In this document: positions 46,391 through 55,145 of the stretch, piece by piece
How positions within the stretch are numbered: the first letter of the stretch is position 1
How the letters are laid out: every line of letters begins with the position of its first letter
Assembly: GCA_903892355.1 (NCBI GenBank)
Contig: CAITIE010000075.1
Coordinates: 1 to 64,000 of the forward strand
Direction: 5' to 3'
Source: an uncultured Pirellula sp.
Lineage (GTDB): Bacteria; Planctomycetota; Planctomycetia; Pirellulales; Pirellulaceae
DNA length: 64,000 nucleotides
Program-made: the position numbers and the translations under genes
Notes under the pieces: generated by a model
Seen by the model: only the letters and a program-made list of their open reading frames with translations
The model's database searches: none
What the model was told of the DNA's origin: nothing

Positions 46391-47920
46391 TTAGCGGATC
46401 GTGATCATTTGATCGCTTTCCTCGTTCTTCACGACCAGTTTCAGCGGTTGCCCTTCACGGACATCGCTCACCGCGTCAACAAAATCCTCAGCATTGCTAA
46501 CGCTCTTGCCATTCACAGAAACGATCACATCGCCAATCTTAAGGCCGGCAAATCGGCCGCGTCGTGCGACACCCAAGACAACCACACCTTCGCCATCGTC
46601 CAGCCCAAGTTTGCGAGCCAATTCACGAGGGACCGAGTCGACAGCTACGCCAAGTTTTTGCATGCTCTGCTTGGCCTGTTGCTCACTCGCTGCGAGTGCG
46701 TTCTCGTCCAGTGCCTCTACGGTCACTGGCAAGACAATGTTTTTTCCACCCCGTAGCAAACCCATTTTCACGGTGGTGCCTGGTTTGGTTTCTCCAATCG
46801 CTCGGCGCATTCCTGAATCTGACGTAATGGGTGTGCCATCGATATCGATGATCACATCCCCCACGCGAACTCCGGCTTTATCCGCAGGCATGCCGCGCGT
46901 GACTTGCTCTACCAATGCTCCCTTTTGATTGGATGGCAACGACAACTGTTCTGCAATAGCCGAGTTTACGGTCGCTGGACGAATCCCAACAAAACCGCGG
47001 GACACCCGGCCGCTGGAAATCAAATCGGAAAGGACTCGCGAAGCGGTGTTGCTAGGGACCGCAAAGCAAACGCCGTTGTACCCACCTCCGCGCGAAGCGA
47101 TCGCAGTGTTGATTCCGATGATTTCTCCGCGTAAGTTCAACAGCGGTCCACCGCTATTGCCTGGGTTGATCGCAGCATCGGTTTGAATGAAATTGTCGTA
47201 GGCTGTGATGCCTTGATCGGTTCGGTTCGTTGCGCTCACAATCCCAGCCGTGACGGTTTGTGCGAGCCCAAACGGACTACCGATTGCGATCACCCAATCC
47301 CCAACCTCCGCCTTGGACGAATCTCCAATCGGTGTGGAAACCAACCCGGTCGCGTCGATCTTGAGCACGGCGAGATCGGTGCGAGGGTCCGTACCAATGA
47401 CCTTTGCCACGTACTTGGTGTCATCGCTGAGGAACACCTCAAGCTCCGACGCTCCCTCGACAACGTGATTGTTCGTAAGGATATAACCGTCCGGTCGGAC
47501 GATCACCCCTGACCCCAACCCCGCCTGGACCTTGCCCCCAGGCATCGGCTCACCAAGTTCTTCCTGAGGTGCCCCAAAGCCGTCACCAAAAAATTGCTCA
47601 AATCCAGGAGGCAACTCAATACCTGGAGGCAATCCACGAGCACCAGCCCGCGGACTGGACGGACGATCCACTAACGACTTGATGCTCACCACCGATGGCT
47701 TCACCGACTTCGCAACCTCCCGAAATACTTTCGATAGTTGCTCCGCATGCGCCACCAGCGTCGGATCGAGCTGCGCTCGGGCTTGATTCGATTCCGCCAA
47801 CTGGACCGCATATGCCTGCGACGGGGAAATCCCCGAACGTGAAAACATCCAATATCCGATAGGACCAGCAATCGCTGCGGCGAGGATGAATAATTTCCAA
47901 CTTGATAACGGTTTGTGCAT
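46391..47920 (-). CDS. HtrA/DegQ-like periplasmic serine protease
   Basis: A 509-residue protease-chaperone. An N-terminal signal anchor (FILAAAIAGPIGYWMF) precedes a trypsin-like domain with the full triad: His in ILTNNHVVEGA near residue 152, Asp in DPRTDLAVLKID near 182, Ser in AAINPGNSGGPLLN near 255. Two PDZ domains follow (GFVGIRPATVNSAIAEQLSL and the C-terminal GVAVDSVPRELARKLGLDDG). GGAG precedes the ATG. A 542-bp intergenic region lies upstream. Its role is degradation or refolding of damaged envelope proteins; symbol not assigned because DegP/DegQ/DegS cannot be separated here. Confidence 0.92.
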   Translation of the reverse strand: MHKPLSSWKLFILAAAIAGPIGYWMFSRSGISPSQAYAVQLAESNQARAQLDPTLVAHAEQLSKVFREVAKSVKPSVVSIKSLVDRPSSPRAGARGLPPGIELPPGFEQFFGDGFGAPQEELGEPMPGGKVQAGLGSGVIVRPDGYILTNNHVVEGASELEVFLSDDTKYVAKVIGTDPRTDLAVLKIDATGLVSTPIGDSSKAEVGDWVIAIGSPFGLAQTVTAGIVSATNRTDQGITAYDNFIQTDAAINPGNSGGPLLNLRGEIIGINTAIASRGGGYNGVCFAVPSNTASRVLSDLISSGRVSRGFVGIRPATVNSAIAEQLSLPSNQKGALVEQVTRGMPADKAGVRVGDVIIDIDGTPITSDSGMRRAIGETKPGTTVKMGLLRGGKNIVLPVTVEALDENALAASEQQAKQSMQKLGVAVDSVPRELARKLGLDDGEGVVVLGVARRGRFAGLKIGDVIVSVNGKSVSNAEDFVDAVSDVREGQPLKLVVKNEESDQMITIR

Positions 47921-48462
47921 AGTTCTTCACTCCAATACTTTCCTGAAGTTCGGTACCCACGGAGTTGGTTCAAACCTCCGACAGCTTTCCACCTAAGCCA
48001 CCACTGCTGAGCAAAAAAGCCAAGGAGAATGTCTCTTTGGGAATGACTCGTCTCAATAAAAGCATCGTGGTAAACCCATCGAGTGCCAGATTGACTTACG
48101 CTTGGAAAGCGGTTTCGGATCAAACTACAAATTTCGTGCCAATCCGACTTTTTCATGCAACTTGGTTGATCACAACGCATGATAACCGCGGTTTCTGGCA
48201 CGTGGCAACGCTCGAGGCTTCCTAGCCACAGATCGCCCCGCTTCCGAGCGAGCGCACTGGTGGATTGTCGCTCGCCGAACGCATTCCCCTTCACGACGCT
48301 TCCAACTGCGACAATCAACTCTGCAGAAAAGGCGAGCAACCCCGCAGAAAGGGGGAGATGGGGTAAAAAGAGCTTGCCAACGAAAAAGAGCTTGCCGTAG
48401 GACAAGCTCTCGAAAATCGCGATCTCTCGCGGGTACCGGTTCTCAAATCGAGACAAGCTCGA
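47921..48462. other. Intergenic region, no gene seen
   Basis: 542 bp between the start of HtrA (minus) and the end of the thioredoxin gene (minus). It carries the HtrA promoter region and, at its right end, the trxA terminator. A small plus-strand frame at 47965-48225 has no ribosome site or family features. Confidence 0.5.
48383..48410 (-). terminator. Rho-independent terminator of thioredoxin gene
   Basis: On the minus strand AGAGCTTG pairs with CAAGCTCT around an 8-base loop, followed by TTTTT (stem arms at 48387-48394 and 48403-48410). Next to it, 48365-48382 is an 18-bp duplicate of the far arm and T tract, another case of short tandem duplication in this window. Confidence 0.85.
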
Positions 48463-48789
48463 TTAGGCGGCCGCATCATTCAAAGCGGCTTCAAGCTTGG
48501 TGCGAGGCGGTACGCCTTGGAATCGCTCGACAATCTCGCCGTTCTTGAAGAGCAAAAGCGTTGGTATTGCATTGATCCCGTACTTCATCGAGAGTTCTGG
48601 ATTCTCGTCCACGTTGACCTTGCCAATCTTCACGGAACCTTGGTATTGAACCGCGAGTTCATCGATCAAAGGAGCAATTTGACGGCATGGACCACACCAT
48701 GTAGCCCAAAAGTCCACCAGAACCGGAGAGCTCGAGTTCAACACATCCGATTCAAATCCAGCGTCAGTAAATTCAGCAGCTTGCCCCAT
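48463..48789 (-). CDS. trxA: Thioredoxin
   Basis: A 108-residue thioredoxin with the redox motif WCGPC (C32 and C35), preceded by VLVDFWAT, and the cis-Pro segment INAIPTLLLFKNGE. It reduces disulfides in the cytoplasm with NADPH and thioredoxin reductase (not in the window). A GAGGAG lies upstream of the ATG. It stands alone with a hairpin terminator. Confidence 0.95.
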   Translation of the reverse strand: MGQAAEFTDAGFESDVLNSSSPVLVDFWATWCGPCRQIAPLIDELAVQYQGSVKIGKVNVDENPELSMKYGINAIPTLLLFKNGEIVERFQGVPPRTKLEAALNDAAA

Positions 48790-48867
48790 TCTTCAATGCT
48801 CCTCGTCGTCAGTTCTTCGACGTATTTTGTCTCTAAGTACAACCCAATGGATTTTTGGAAGTGCGGG

Positions 48868-48895
48868 GGACGCGTCCGGTATATCTCTCGCGAGA
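48868..48895. promoter_or_regulatory. Two perfect 10-bp palindromes upstream of thioredoxin gene
   Basis: GGACGCGTCC (48868-48877) and TCTCGCGAGA (48886-48895) lie 79-106 bp upstream of the trxA ATG. They may be operators, but this could be chance. Confidence 0.3.
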
Positions 48896-49035
48896 AACCC
48901 TCAGCACGTGAATGTGCCAAATCTGCACCCCTCGCCTCAGTGCTATCAATTTACAGCACTTGGCATGCCAAGCCAAGGATGGAGGAAGCCGCGCAAGCCG
49001 TTGCTGAACCCAAAAGGGTCTGCTTCCGGCCGCCA

Positions 49036-49794
49036 TTATTCGTTACTTTCAAGGTATTTGGTTTTGATTTCATCGGTAATGCACCACGGATACTCATCCG
49101 GTGGGGACGCATGGACAGTCATTTTTTCTCCTGTCTTAGGATGAAAAAACTGAAGTCGAGCGGCATGGAGAGCGATCGGTGGTTCGCGAGTCTCACGGCC
49201 TGGAACTCCCCACGAATGGGAACTGCCATATTGCCTGTCCCCCAAAATGGGATATCCACGACTCGAAAACTGTAACCGAATCTGATGCATCCGTCCCGTT
49301 TCTAGTCGGATGAATACCAAGCTGATCGGCCCTAATGCCTCTCGTCCATCCGCAGTCGGAGTGTTGGATGGTTCCTTCGTAGCCCTCGCTAGTTTGCGAT
49401 ACGACAATCGGGCCTCGCGTGCTCCTTCGACGTCCGGTGAAACAAGTTCCGCGTGCGCGACATCCGGAATTTTTCGCATCCAATCGACCCACTTCCCATC
49501 CGATTCGATGTCTCCTTGGACCCACGCCAAATAGTCCTTGGTGACCTTGCGACTGGCGAACTGCGCGCACAAAAGGCTCAGCGACCGTTGATTTCTTGCT
49601 ACGACAACCACGCCGCTGGTCATACGATCGAGTCGATGCGGGATCCCAATAAATGGAGTCGTTGGCATCGTCGGCGCCAATTGCTCGATCAGTCGCGACT
49701 GCACATTGGGAATTCCTGCGATAGCCTGAGTCAACAGATCGACAGGCTTGTTGATTACGAGGAACCAAGGGTCATCGACAAGGATTTCTATCAT
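49036..49794 (-). CDS. RluA-family RNA pseudouridine synthase
   Basis: A 252-residue enzyme converting uridine to pseudouridine in rRNA or tRNA. The catalytic signature HRLDRMTSGVVVVA (Asp is catalytic) follows the N-terminal strand LVINKP, and RLETGRMHQIRLQFSSRGYPILGDRQYG matches the RluA core. No S4 domain precedes it, as in the short RluA/TruC type. ATG 49794 has GAGG upstream. Target site cannot be told. Confidence 0.92.
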   Translation of the reverse strand: MIEILVDDPWFLVINKPVDLLTQAIAGIPNVQSRLIEQLAPTMPTTPFIGIPHRLDRMTSGVVVVARNQRSLSLLCAQFASRKVTKDYLAWVQGDIESDGKWVDWMRKIPDVAHAELVSPDVEGAREARLSYRKLARATKEPSNTPTADGREALGPISLVFIRLETGRMHQIRLQFSSRGYPILGDRQYGSSHSWGVPGRETREPPIALHAARLQFFHPKTGEKMTVHASPPDEYPWCITDEIKTKYLESNE

Positions 49795-50034
49795 ACCCAA
49801 CCTCGCGATCGAAACATTGCCGCATCTCTGTGATCGCGATTCTTAGGATGCTCCCAACCAGTGCAAAAAAAAAGCGAGAAACACCGGCCACGAAATCGAC
49901 ACATCCAAGCGTCCATCTCATAGTGCTTCTCGCCGTGATCATGTTCTAGTAAAGTGCAGTGCCGGTCAAGAGGGAAGCGAAACTCCAAACGGATCTTCTT
50001 GATCAAATTATTTTCTGGTTTACGGTGCCATGAT

Positions 50035-51519
50035 ATGACCCAACCTCCTCGCGAATCGATCCACTTCGTCACCGGCAAACTTGCTGAACCCGCAGTGCGC
50101 GAAATCGTATCGCAACTTTCGGCCAGTCGCGGATTCGACTATACCATCGATGTTCTTCCCATCACCGTCGCTGCGTTGATGACTCCCAGATGGCTCATGC
50201 GCCACTTGAAGATCCCCCCTTCGGCTACCAAGGTATTGCTACCGGGTTACTTAACCCCTCATCTCGAACAGTTACGTGCCGCAATCCCTATTCCCGTGGA
50301 ATGCGGCCCGAAAGATGTCCGCGATCTGCCGGTTCTCTTTGGCAAGAAACGATTTCGTGGCGAGGATTATGGGAAATATTCCATCGAGATCATCGCCGAA
50401 ATCAACTACGCGCCACGACTCTCTCGCGATGATCTTCTCGCCGAATCGTTGCAACTCATTCGCGAAGGTGCCAACCGTATCGATCTCGGTTGCGAGCCGG
50501 GAATGCGATGGAATGATGTCGCCGACGCAGTATCGGCCCTCGTCGACAACGGCGTCCCTGTCTCGATCGATACGTTCGACCCTTGGGAAGCTGCAACTGC
50601 ATGTCGCGCCGGCGCGACGCTCGTCCTGTCGGTCAACAGCAAGAATAGAGAGGCCGCCGCGGATTGGGGTGCCGAAGTCGTCGTTGTTCCTGACGATCCA
50701 AGCGATTTTCCAACAAGCTTAGTCGCTACGGCCGAGTTCTTGCTCGCTCGTAATGTTCCATTCCGACTCGATCCCATTCTCGAGCCCATAGGGTGCGGAT
50801 TCGCGAACTCATTGGGCCGATACCTCCATACCCGCGAACTTTTTCCTGAAGCCCCCATCATGATGGGGATAGGTAATATCACGGAACTTACCGATGGCGA
50901 CTCGGCTGCCATCAACACACTGCTCCTGGGTTTCTGCGAGGAGCAGCAAATCCATAGTGTGTTAACCACCCAAGTCATCTCGTGGGCTCAATCCTCGGTG
51001 AAGGAGTGCGATCTCGCCCGGCGACTGGTCTCCTACGCAGTTCGACATCGCATCCCGCCAAAGCATCTCGAGGAGCGACTGATTATCCTGCGCGATATAA
51101 ATGCTATCCACCCATCCCCCGACACCCTCGCAGCAACCGCTGCTGCCGTCAAAGACAATAATTACCGTATCGCCATCGACGGCGATCAAATTCATTTGTT
51201 CAGTGCCGGGGTCCACATCCGCGGCACAGATCCATTCCTCATGATGGACGAACTCCTCGCGATGCCGCAATCTCGAAACGTGGACTCATCCCATGCGTTC
51301 TACCTTGGGTTTGAATTGGCCAAAGCCATGACGGCGTTGACTCTCGGGAAACGCTACGAACAAGACGAGCCGCTCCAGTGGGGGATGCACACTCGCCCCG
51401 AAAAACACCACCGTTTGAAACGCACGAACACAAACCTGAAGAAATCGAATTCGGTCTCAAAGCCAGATCGATTGCCCCACGTTGGCGATTCTCCACCATC
51501 CGACGCAGAACCGTCGTGA
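50035..51519 (+). CDS. DUF6513 dihydropteroate-synthase-like protein (H4MPT-linked C1 type)
   Basis: A 494-residue protein in which a ~110-residue N-terminal domain (MTQPPRESIHFVTGKLAEPA) precedes a dihydropteroate-synthase-like TIM barrel: GANRIDLGCEPGMRWNDVADAVSAL, then VSIDTFDPWEA and LDPILEPIGCGFANSLGRY with MGIGNITELTDGDSAAIN. I recognise this as the DHPS-related protein of tetrahydromethanopterin-linked C1 metabolism found in methanogens, methylotrophs and planctomycetes. The canonical DHPS pABA/pterin site is not preserved word for word, so the exact reaction is uncertain. It is divergent from the RluA gene. ATG 50035 is chosen; the coding sequence ends within a 15-bp repeat. Confidence 0.85.
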   Translation: MTQPPRESIHFVTGKLAEPAVREIVSQLSASRGFDYTIDVLPITVAALMTPRWLMRHLKIPPSATKVLLPGYLTPHLEQLRAAIPIPVECGPKDVRDLPVLFGKKRFRGEDYGKYSIEIIAEINYAPRLSRDDLLAESLQLIREGANRIDLGCEPGMRWNDVADAVSALVDNGVPVSIDTFDPWEAATACRAGATLVLSVNSKNREAAADWGAEVVVVPDDPSDFPTSLVATAEFLLARNVPFRLDPILEPIGCGFANSLGRYLHTRELFPEAPIMMGIGNITELTDGDSAAINTLLLGFCEEQQIHSVLTTQVISWAQSSVKECDLARRLVSYAVRHRIPPKHLEERLIILRDINAIHPSPDTLAATAAAVKDNNYRIAIDGDQIHLFSAGVHIRGTDPFLMMDELLAMPQSRNVDSSHAFYLGFELAKAMTALTLGKRYEQDEPLQWGMHTRPEKHHRLKRTNTNLKKSNSVSKPDRLPHVGDSPPSDAEPS

Positions 51520-51560
51520 CCCGTGGTTTCGTGACCCGTGGTTTCGTGACCCGTGGCTAG
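51516..51560. repeat. 15-bp tandem repeat across two stop codons, 3 copies
   Basis: Units 51516-51530, 51531-51545 and 51546-51560 (gtgacccgtggtttc, last ends ctag). The first unit contains the TGA of the DUF6513 gene (51517-51519); the last contains the complement of the TAG of the convergent thioesterase gene (51557-51559). Confidence 0.92.
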
Positions 51561-51961
51561 GTAACACTCGTGCAGCTACATGTCGAAAATGCGATCGAAC
51601 GACCTCTTGAATCGGTGATCTCACATTCGACGAAACCGACGCGCAGTCCTCGCTGCCGCACATGCGCTTTAGCGGTCAAGCGATGCGTTCGCACCGGACG
51701 CATGTATTGGATCTGCAAATCGATCGTTGAGAAGTCTTGACCGTCATCCAACATCCGGCCAAAGGCTATTCCCATCGACGCATCCGCCAACGCAGCCAAC
51801 ACACCACCATGAACTCGACCCATGGGATTGTGCAGTCTCTCATCGACATCGAGATGAACAACCGCCAAGCCGAGTTGCCGATCCTCGTCGGTCGCCGGTT
51901 CCACCTGGAATCCGATCAATCGAGAAATGGGAGCTTCTGCAAAACGATCAGGACGACTCAT
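51557..51961 (-). CDS. PaaI/YdiI-type hotdog thioesterase
   Basis: A 134-residue single-hotdog-fold acyl-CoA thioesterase. The HGG motif in RVHGGVLAALADASMG, the STIDLQIQYMRPV strand and FVECEITDSRGRSIAFSTC are typical of the PaaI family. Substrate cannot be read. It is convergent with the DUF6513 gene. Confidence 0.9.
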   Translation of the reverse strand: MSRPDRFAEAPISRLIGFQVEPATDEDRQLGLAVVHLDVDERLHNPMGRVHGGVLAALADASMGIAFGRMLDDGQDFSTIDLQIQYMRPVRTHRLTAKAHVRQRGLRVGFVECEITDSRGRSIAFSTCSCTSVT

Positions 51962-52293
51962 AGAACCCTATACAATATGCGATGTGCGGAATGAATGTGA
52001 ACGTCCGATCGTGGAACTCGCCCCATAATCCCAACTCGTGGGATACACCCACTCATGGAATACGTGTGCACTGCCGGACCAACTTGCAACTCTTGATGCT
52101 TTCAAGGGTTTTGACCGTCAACGGGCGGCCCATTGTAACCGTTCGCCAAGCCATCGGGGCCGAATTGGTCCGATAGATCATTCTTACTGCGGAGGCGTCG
52201 CTAAATTCGCAACTCGCAGCGGATCTTCTCTGCGCGCAAATCCGGTTTCGGCTACAATCAAAGGCTGAGCCACTAGCGATGGCGACCACCATC

Positions 52294-52353
52294 CTGCTCC
52301 ATTCATCCCTGCTCCATTCATCCCTGCCCCATTCATCCCTGCCCCATTCATCG
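52294..52353. repeat. 15-bp tandem repeat, 4 copies, at the leader of the DUF1549 gene
   Basis: Units of ctgctccattcatcc / ctgccccattcatcc run 52294-52308, 52309-52323, 52324-52338 and 52339-52353, ending 8 bp before the ATG of the DUF1549 gene. They occupy the position of its ribosome-binding site. The remaining gap 51962-52293 has no gene that I can support. Confidence 0.93.
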
Positions 52354-52361
52354 ATCTTCCG

Positions 52362-55112
52362 ATGGCAACACTTCCTGCACTCCGATCGTCTTCATGCGAT
52401 CTCACACAGATCTGTGTTGCCCGCTTTGGGCTGATCTTCATGATTTTGATTGGGGGGGTAGGCGGGAATGCGCACGCCGACCCAAACGATTCCTCGTTAC
52501 CCGCCCCGAGCCTGCGGATCCTGCCGAGCGAACTCGTTGCTACTCCCCAATATCCGGCTCTGTTTTCGATCCAATACTGCAACGCCGATGGAACCATTGT
52601 CGATATCACCCGTTCCGAGGAAGTGACGATCGAGGTTCATGACACAGACATCGCACGTCCAGCCCCGCCAAAAATTAGTGCCGTCCATCCGGGTACCACG
52701 AATGTTATCATTCGCTACCGCAATCTTGAGACCAAAGCTACGTTCCTCTCCCAACCCGACGCTCCCTCCACGTTTTCTCGAGAAGTGATGTCGGTGTTGA
52801 CCCGCTCCGGTTGCAATCAAGGCACCTGCCATGGCAACCTGCACGGCAAGGGTGGATTTCGCTTGAGTTTGCGCGGCGATGATTCGGATTTTGACCATTA
52901 CCGGCTCACACGCGAATACGGACAACGCCGCATCGATCCGTGGGAGCCCGAACAGAGTCTCTTGCTCCGAAAAGCCACTTCCCAATTGGCCCACCAAGGT
53001 GGTGCTCGATTTCACGAAACATCTCCCGAATTCGAGATTCTGCGAACCTGGATCGCGGCTGGAGCACCTGCATCCAAATCCCCGGAGTTGACTTCGATCG
53101 AAGTTGTTCCCAAACAAATCCTAGTGTCTGGAAGCCAGCGCAATGCACAGATTGCCGTGTTGGCCCGATTCCACGATGGCTCCGTACGCGATGTCACGCG
53201 CTGGTCTCGAATCGAGCCCAGCACACCAACCGGAATCGTAGTTGATGAACTCGGTTACATCACCGTCTCCAGCAGCATGGATGTGAGTTTAGGGGTTACC
53301 TATCTGTCTGGTAGAACTGCTGCACGCATCGTTTTTCTGGATGATTCCAAAACGACGACGCAGCAGGGCGAAGGATCGATGGCGTCCACCGTGTCTGCAA
53401 ATCCTGTCGCGATAAATCCAATCGATGTGATCGTGGGTCGGCAATGTGAGCAACTACGAGTCCCTCCTCAACCTAGAGCCGATGACTGGACGCTGGTTCG
53501 AAGGCTGTTCCTCGTCACGGTAGGTCGCCTACCGACGGTCGACGAATCCAAAGCGTTCGTTCAGGACCCTGATCAGGACAAAGTCAACCAGTGGGTAGAT
53601 CGACTTCTCGCAGATCCCGATTTCGATTTCATGTGGGCCATGCGTTGGAGCGACCTGATCCGAAACGAAGAGAAAGTAATGAGCCCCAAAGGCACAGGGC
53701 TGCTGCACGACTGGCTTCGAGCACAATCCGCGAGCGATCGACCAATCCGTGAATGGGTGGCTGAGCTCCTGTCCAGTATCGGCAGTACCTACGACAACCC
53801 GCCCGCTTCCTTCCATCGAACGCATCGCGACCCGTTTGTCGCTGCCGAGTCCTCCACCCAAGTCTTCCTCGGCGTTCGCATGCAATGCGCGAAATGCCAC
53901 AACCACCCCTTCGATGTCTGGAAACAAGACGACTACTACGGCGTCGCCGCATACTTCACCACCATCGATCGAAAACAAATCGATAACAAACCCAAGGATG
54001 AGTTGGACAAACATATCATCACTGGTGATGAAGTCATCTCGTTGCTCGATCGAACTCCCGAGATTCAGCATCCAGGTCGATCTCGCAAGGTATCACCGCA
54101 ACCTTTGGCTGCCACACGCAGCAAAACCACCCTCGCGACCACATCGGATACTCCCCACACGGAGCCACCCCACACGGAGCCAACCCACACGGAGCCAACC
54201 CACACGGAGCCAACCCACACGGAGCCAACCAACACAGAGCCAGCCCACACGACGACCGTCCTAAACGACTTCGCGCAATGGATGACGCATGAGAACCATC
54301 AGTTCGATAAAAACATCGCGAATCGAATCTGGTCTCAGTATTTTAGCCGCGGTATCGTCGACCCCCCCGACGATTTTCGCGACTCCAACCCGCCGAGCAA
54401 TCCGGAACTGCTCGACTTCCTCGCGGTGCAACTCAAGCAATCGAACCACTCGTTGAAATCACTTTCCCGCATCATCCTGACCAGCGAAACATTTGCCCGA
54501 AGTTCCGATGGGAACGTCGCTCAAATGATATCTCTCGACCCATCGATCTATTTCGCGTCCTACCCCATCCATCGATTGTCCGCCGAAGTCCTGCTCGATG
54601 CGATCGCTGATGCCACCGGGGTCCACTCCGAGTGGCCGAATGATTCTCCTGAAGCCGTTCGTAACACGCGAGCAATACGTTTGCCGGGTGTGCCCAAGAA
54701 GCGGGGGTTCCTAACCACCTTTGGAAAGCCAGACCGGTTGCTGGTGTGTGAATGCGAACGCTCCAGCCAAGTCTCACTCGGTCAGTCGTTGGCCTTGGTC
54801 AATGGCAAAGAAGTACGCGATAAGTTGACCGATGCCAAAAACCGAATCGATGCCTTGATCCGTTCTGAACGGAGCAACTTCGATCTCGTCGAAGAGTTGT
54901 TTTTGGTAACCCTTTGCCGCCCACCCTCTCCGCGGGAAATGGAGCGAGCTATCCAATTGCTGGATACCGCAACGGACAAGCCGCAGTCCATTGAAGACGC
55001 CGCGCTCGCAATCACCCAAAACTTGACCGCTCCGCTCTACCAAAAGCGCCGTGCCATGGAGGATCTGCTGTGGGCTTTGCTCAACAGCAAAGAGTTTGTC
55101 ATGCTCCGCTGA
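52362..55112 (+). CDS. DUF1549/DUF1553 cytochrome-like protein
   Basis: A 916-residue exported protein. A hydrophobic segment (GLIFMILIGGVGGNAHADP) is the probable signal peptide. An Ig-like domain follows, then SGCNQGTCHGNLHGKGGFRLSLRG with a CxxxxCH pattern near residue 150, then DUF1549 (WTLVRRLFLVTVGRLPTVDE, MWAMRWSDLIR, and MQCAKCHNHPFDVWKQDDYYG, a CxxCH that may bind haem). DUF1553 (FDKNIANRIWSQYFSRGIVDPPDDF, LSRIILTSETF, RLSAEVLLDAIADATG) closes the protein. A 6 x 15-bp repeat separates the two halves. Family members always pair with DUF1501 in planctomycetes. The ribosome site is weak because the repeat precedes it. Substrate unknown. Confidence 0.9.
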   Translation: MATLPALRSSSCDLTQICVARFGLIFMILIGGVGGNAHADPNDSSLPAPSLRILPSELVATPQYPALFSIQYCNADGTIVDITRSEEVTIEVHDTDIARPAPPKISAVHPGTTNVIIRYRNLETKATFLSQPDAPSTFSREVMSVLTRSGCNQGTCHGNLHGKGGFRLSLRGDDSDFDHYRLTREYGQRRIDPWEPEQSLLLRKATSQLAHQGGARFHETSPEFEILRTWIAAGAPASKSPELTSIEVVPKQILVSGSQRNAQIAVLARFHDGSVRDVTRWSRIEPSTPTGIVVDELGYITVSSSMDVSLGVTYLSGRTAARIVFLDDSKTTTQQGEGSMASTVSANPVAINPIDVIVGRQCEQLRVPPQPRADDWTLVRRLFLVTVGRLPTVDESKAFVQDPDQDKVNQWVDRLLADPDFDFMWAMRWSDLIRNEEKVMSPKGTGLLHDWLRAQSASDRPIREWVAELLSSIGSTYDNPPASFHRTHRDPFVAAESSTQVFLGVRMQCAKCHNHPFDVWKQDDYYGVAAYFTTIDRKQIDNKPKDELDKHIITGDEVISLLDRTPEIQHPGRSRKVSPQPLAATRSKTTLATTSDTPHTEPPHTEPTHTEPTHTEPTHTEPTNTEPAHTTTVLNDFAQWMTHENHQFDKNIANRIWSQYFSRGIVDPPDDFRDSNPPSNPELLDFLAVQLKQSNHSLKSLSRIILTSETFARSSDGNVAQMISLDPSIYFASYPIHRLSAEVLLDAIADATGVHSEWPNDSPEAVRNTRAIRLPGVPKKRGFLTTFGKPDRLLVCECERSSQVSLGQSLALVNGKEVRDKLTDAKNRIDALIRSERSNFDLVEELFLVTLCRPPSPREMERAIQLLDTATDKPQSIEDAALAITQNLTAPLYQKRRAMEDLLWALLNSKEFVMLR
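54156..54245. repeat. 15-bp in-frame tandem repeat, 6 copies
   Basis: Units of cacacggagccaacc run from 54156 to 54245 in six copies, encoding HTEPT-type pentapeptides in the linker between DUF1549 and DUF1553. Confidence 0.93.
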
Positions 55113-55145
55113 TCCCTTTTGCAAACACTTGACGAAGGTTAACCG

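Noticed and set aside
47701-48456. 251-residue minus-strand frame across the HtrA N-terminus and intergenic DNA
   Set aside because: Overlaps the HtrA gene on the same strand in another frame; no domain or ribosome site.
52053-52292. 79-residue minus-strand frame in the 400-bp gap
   Set aside because: No supporting features; likely random.
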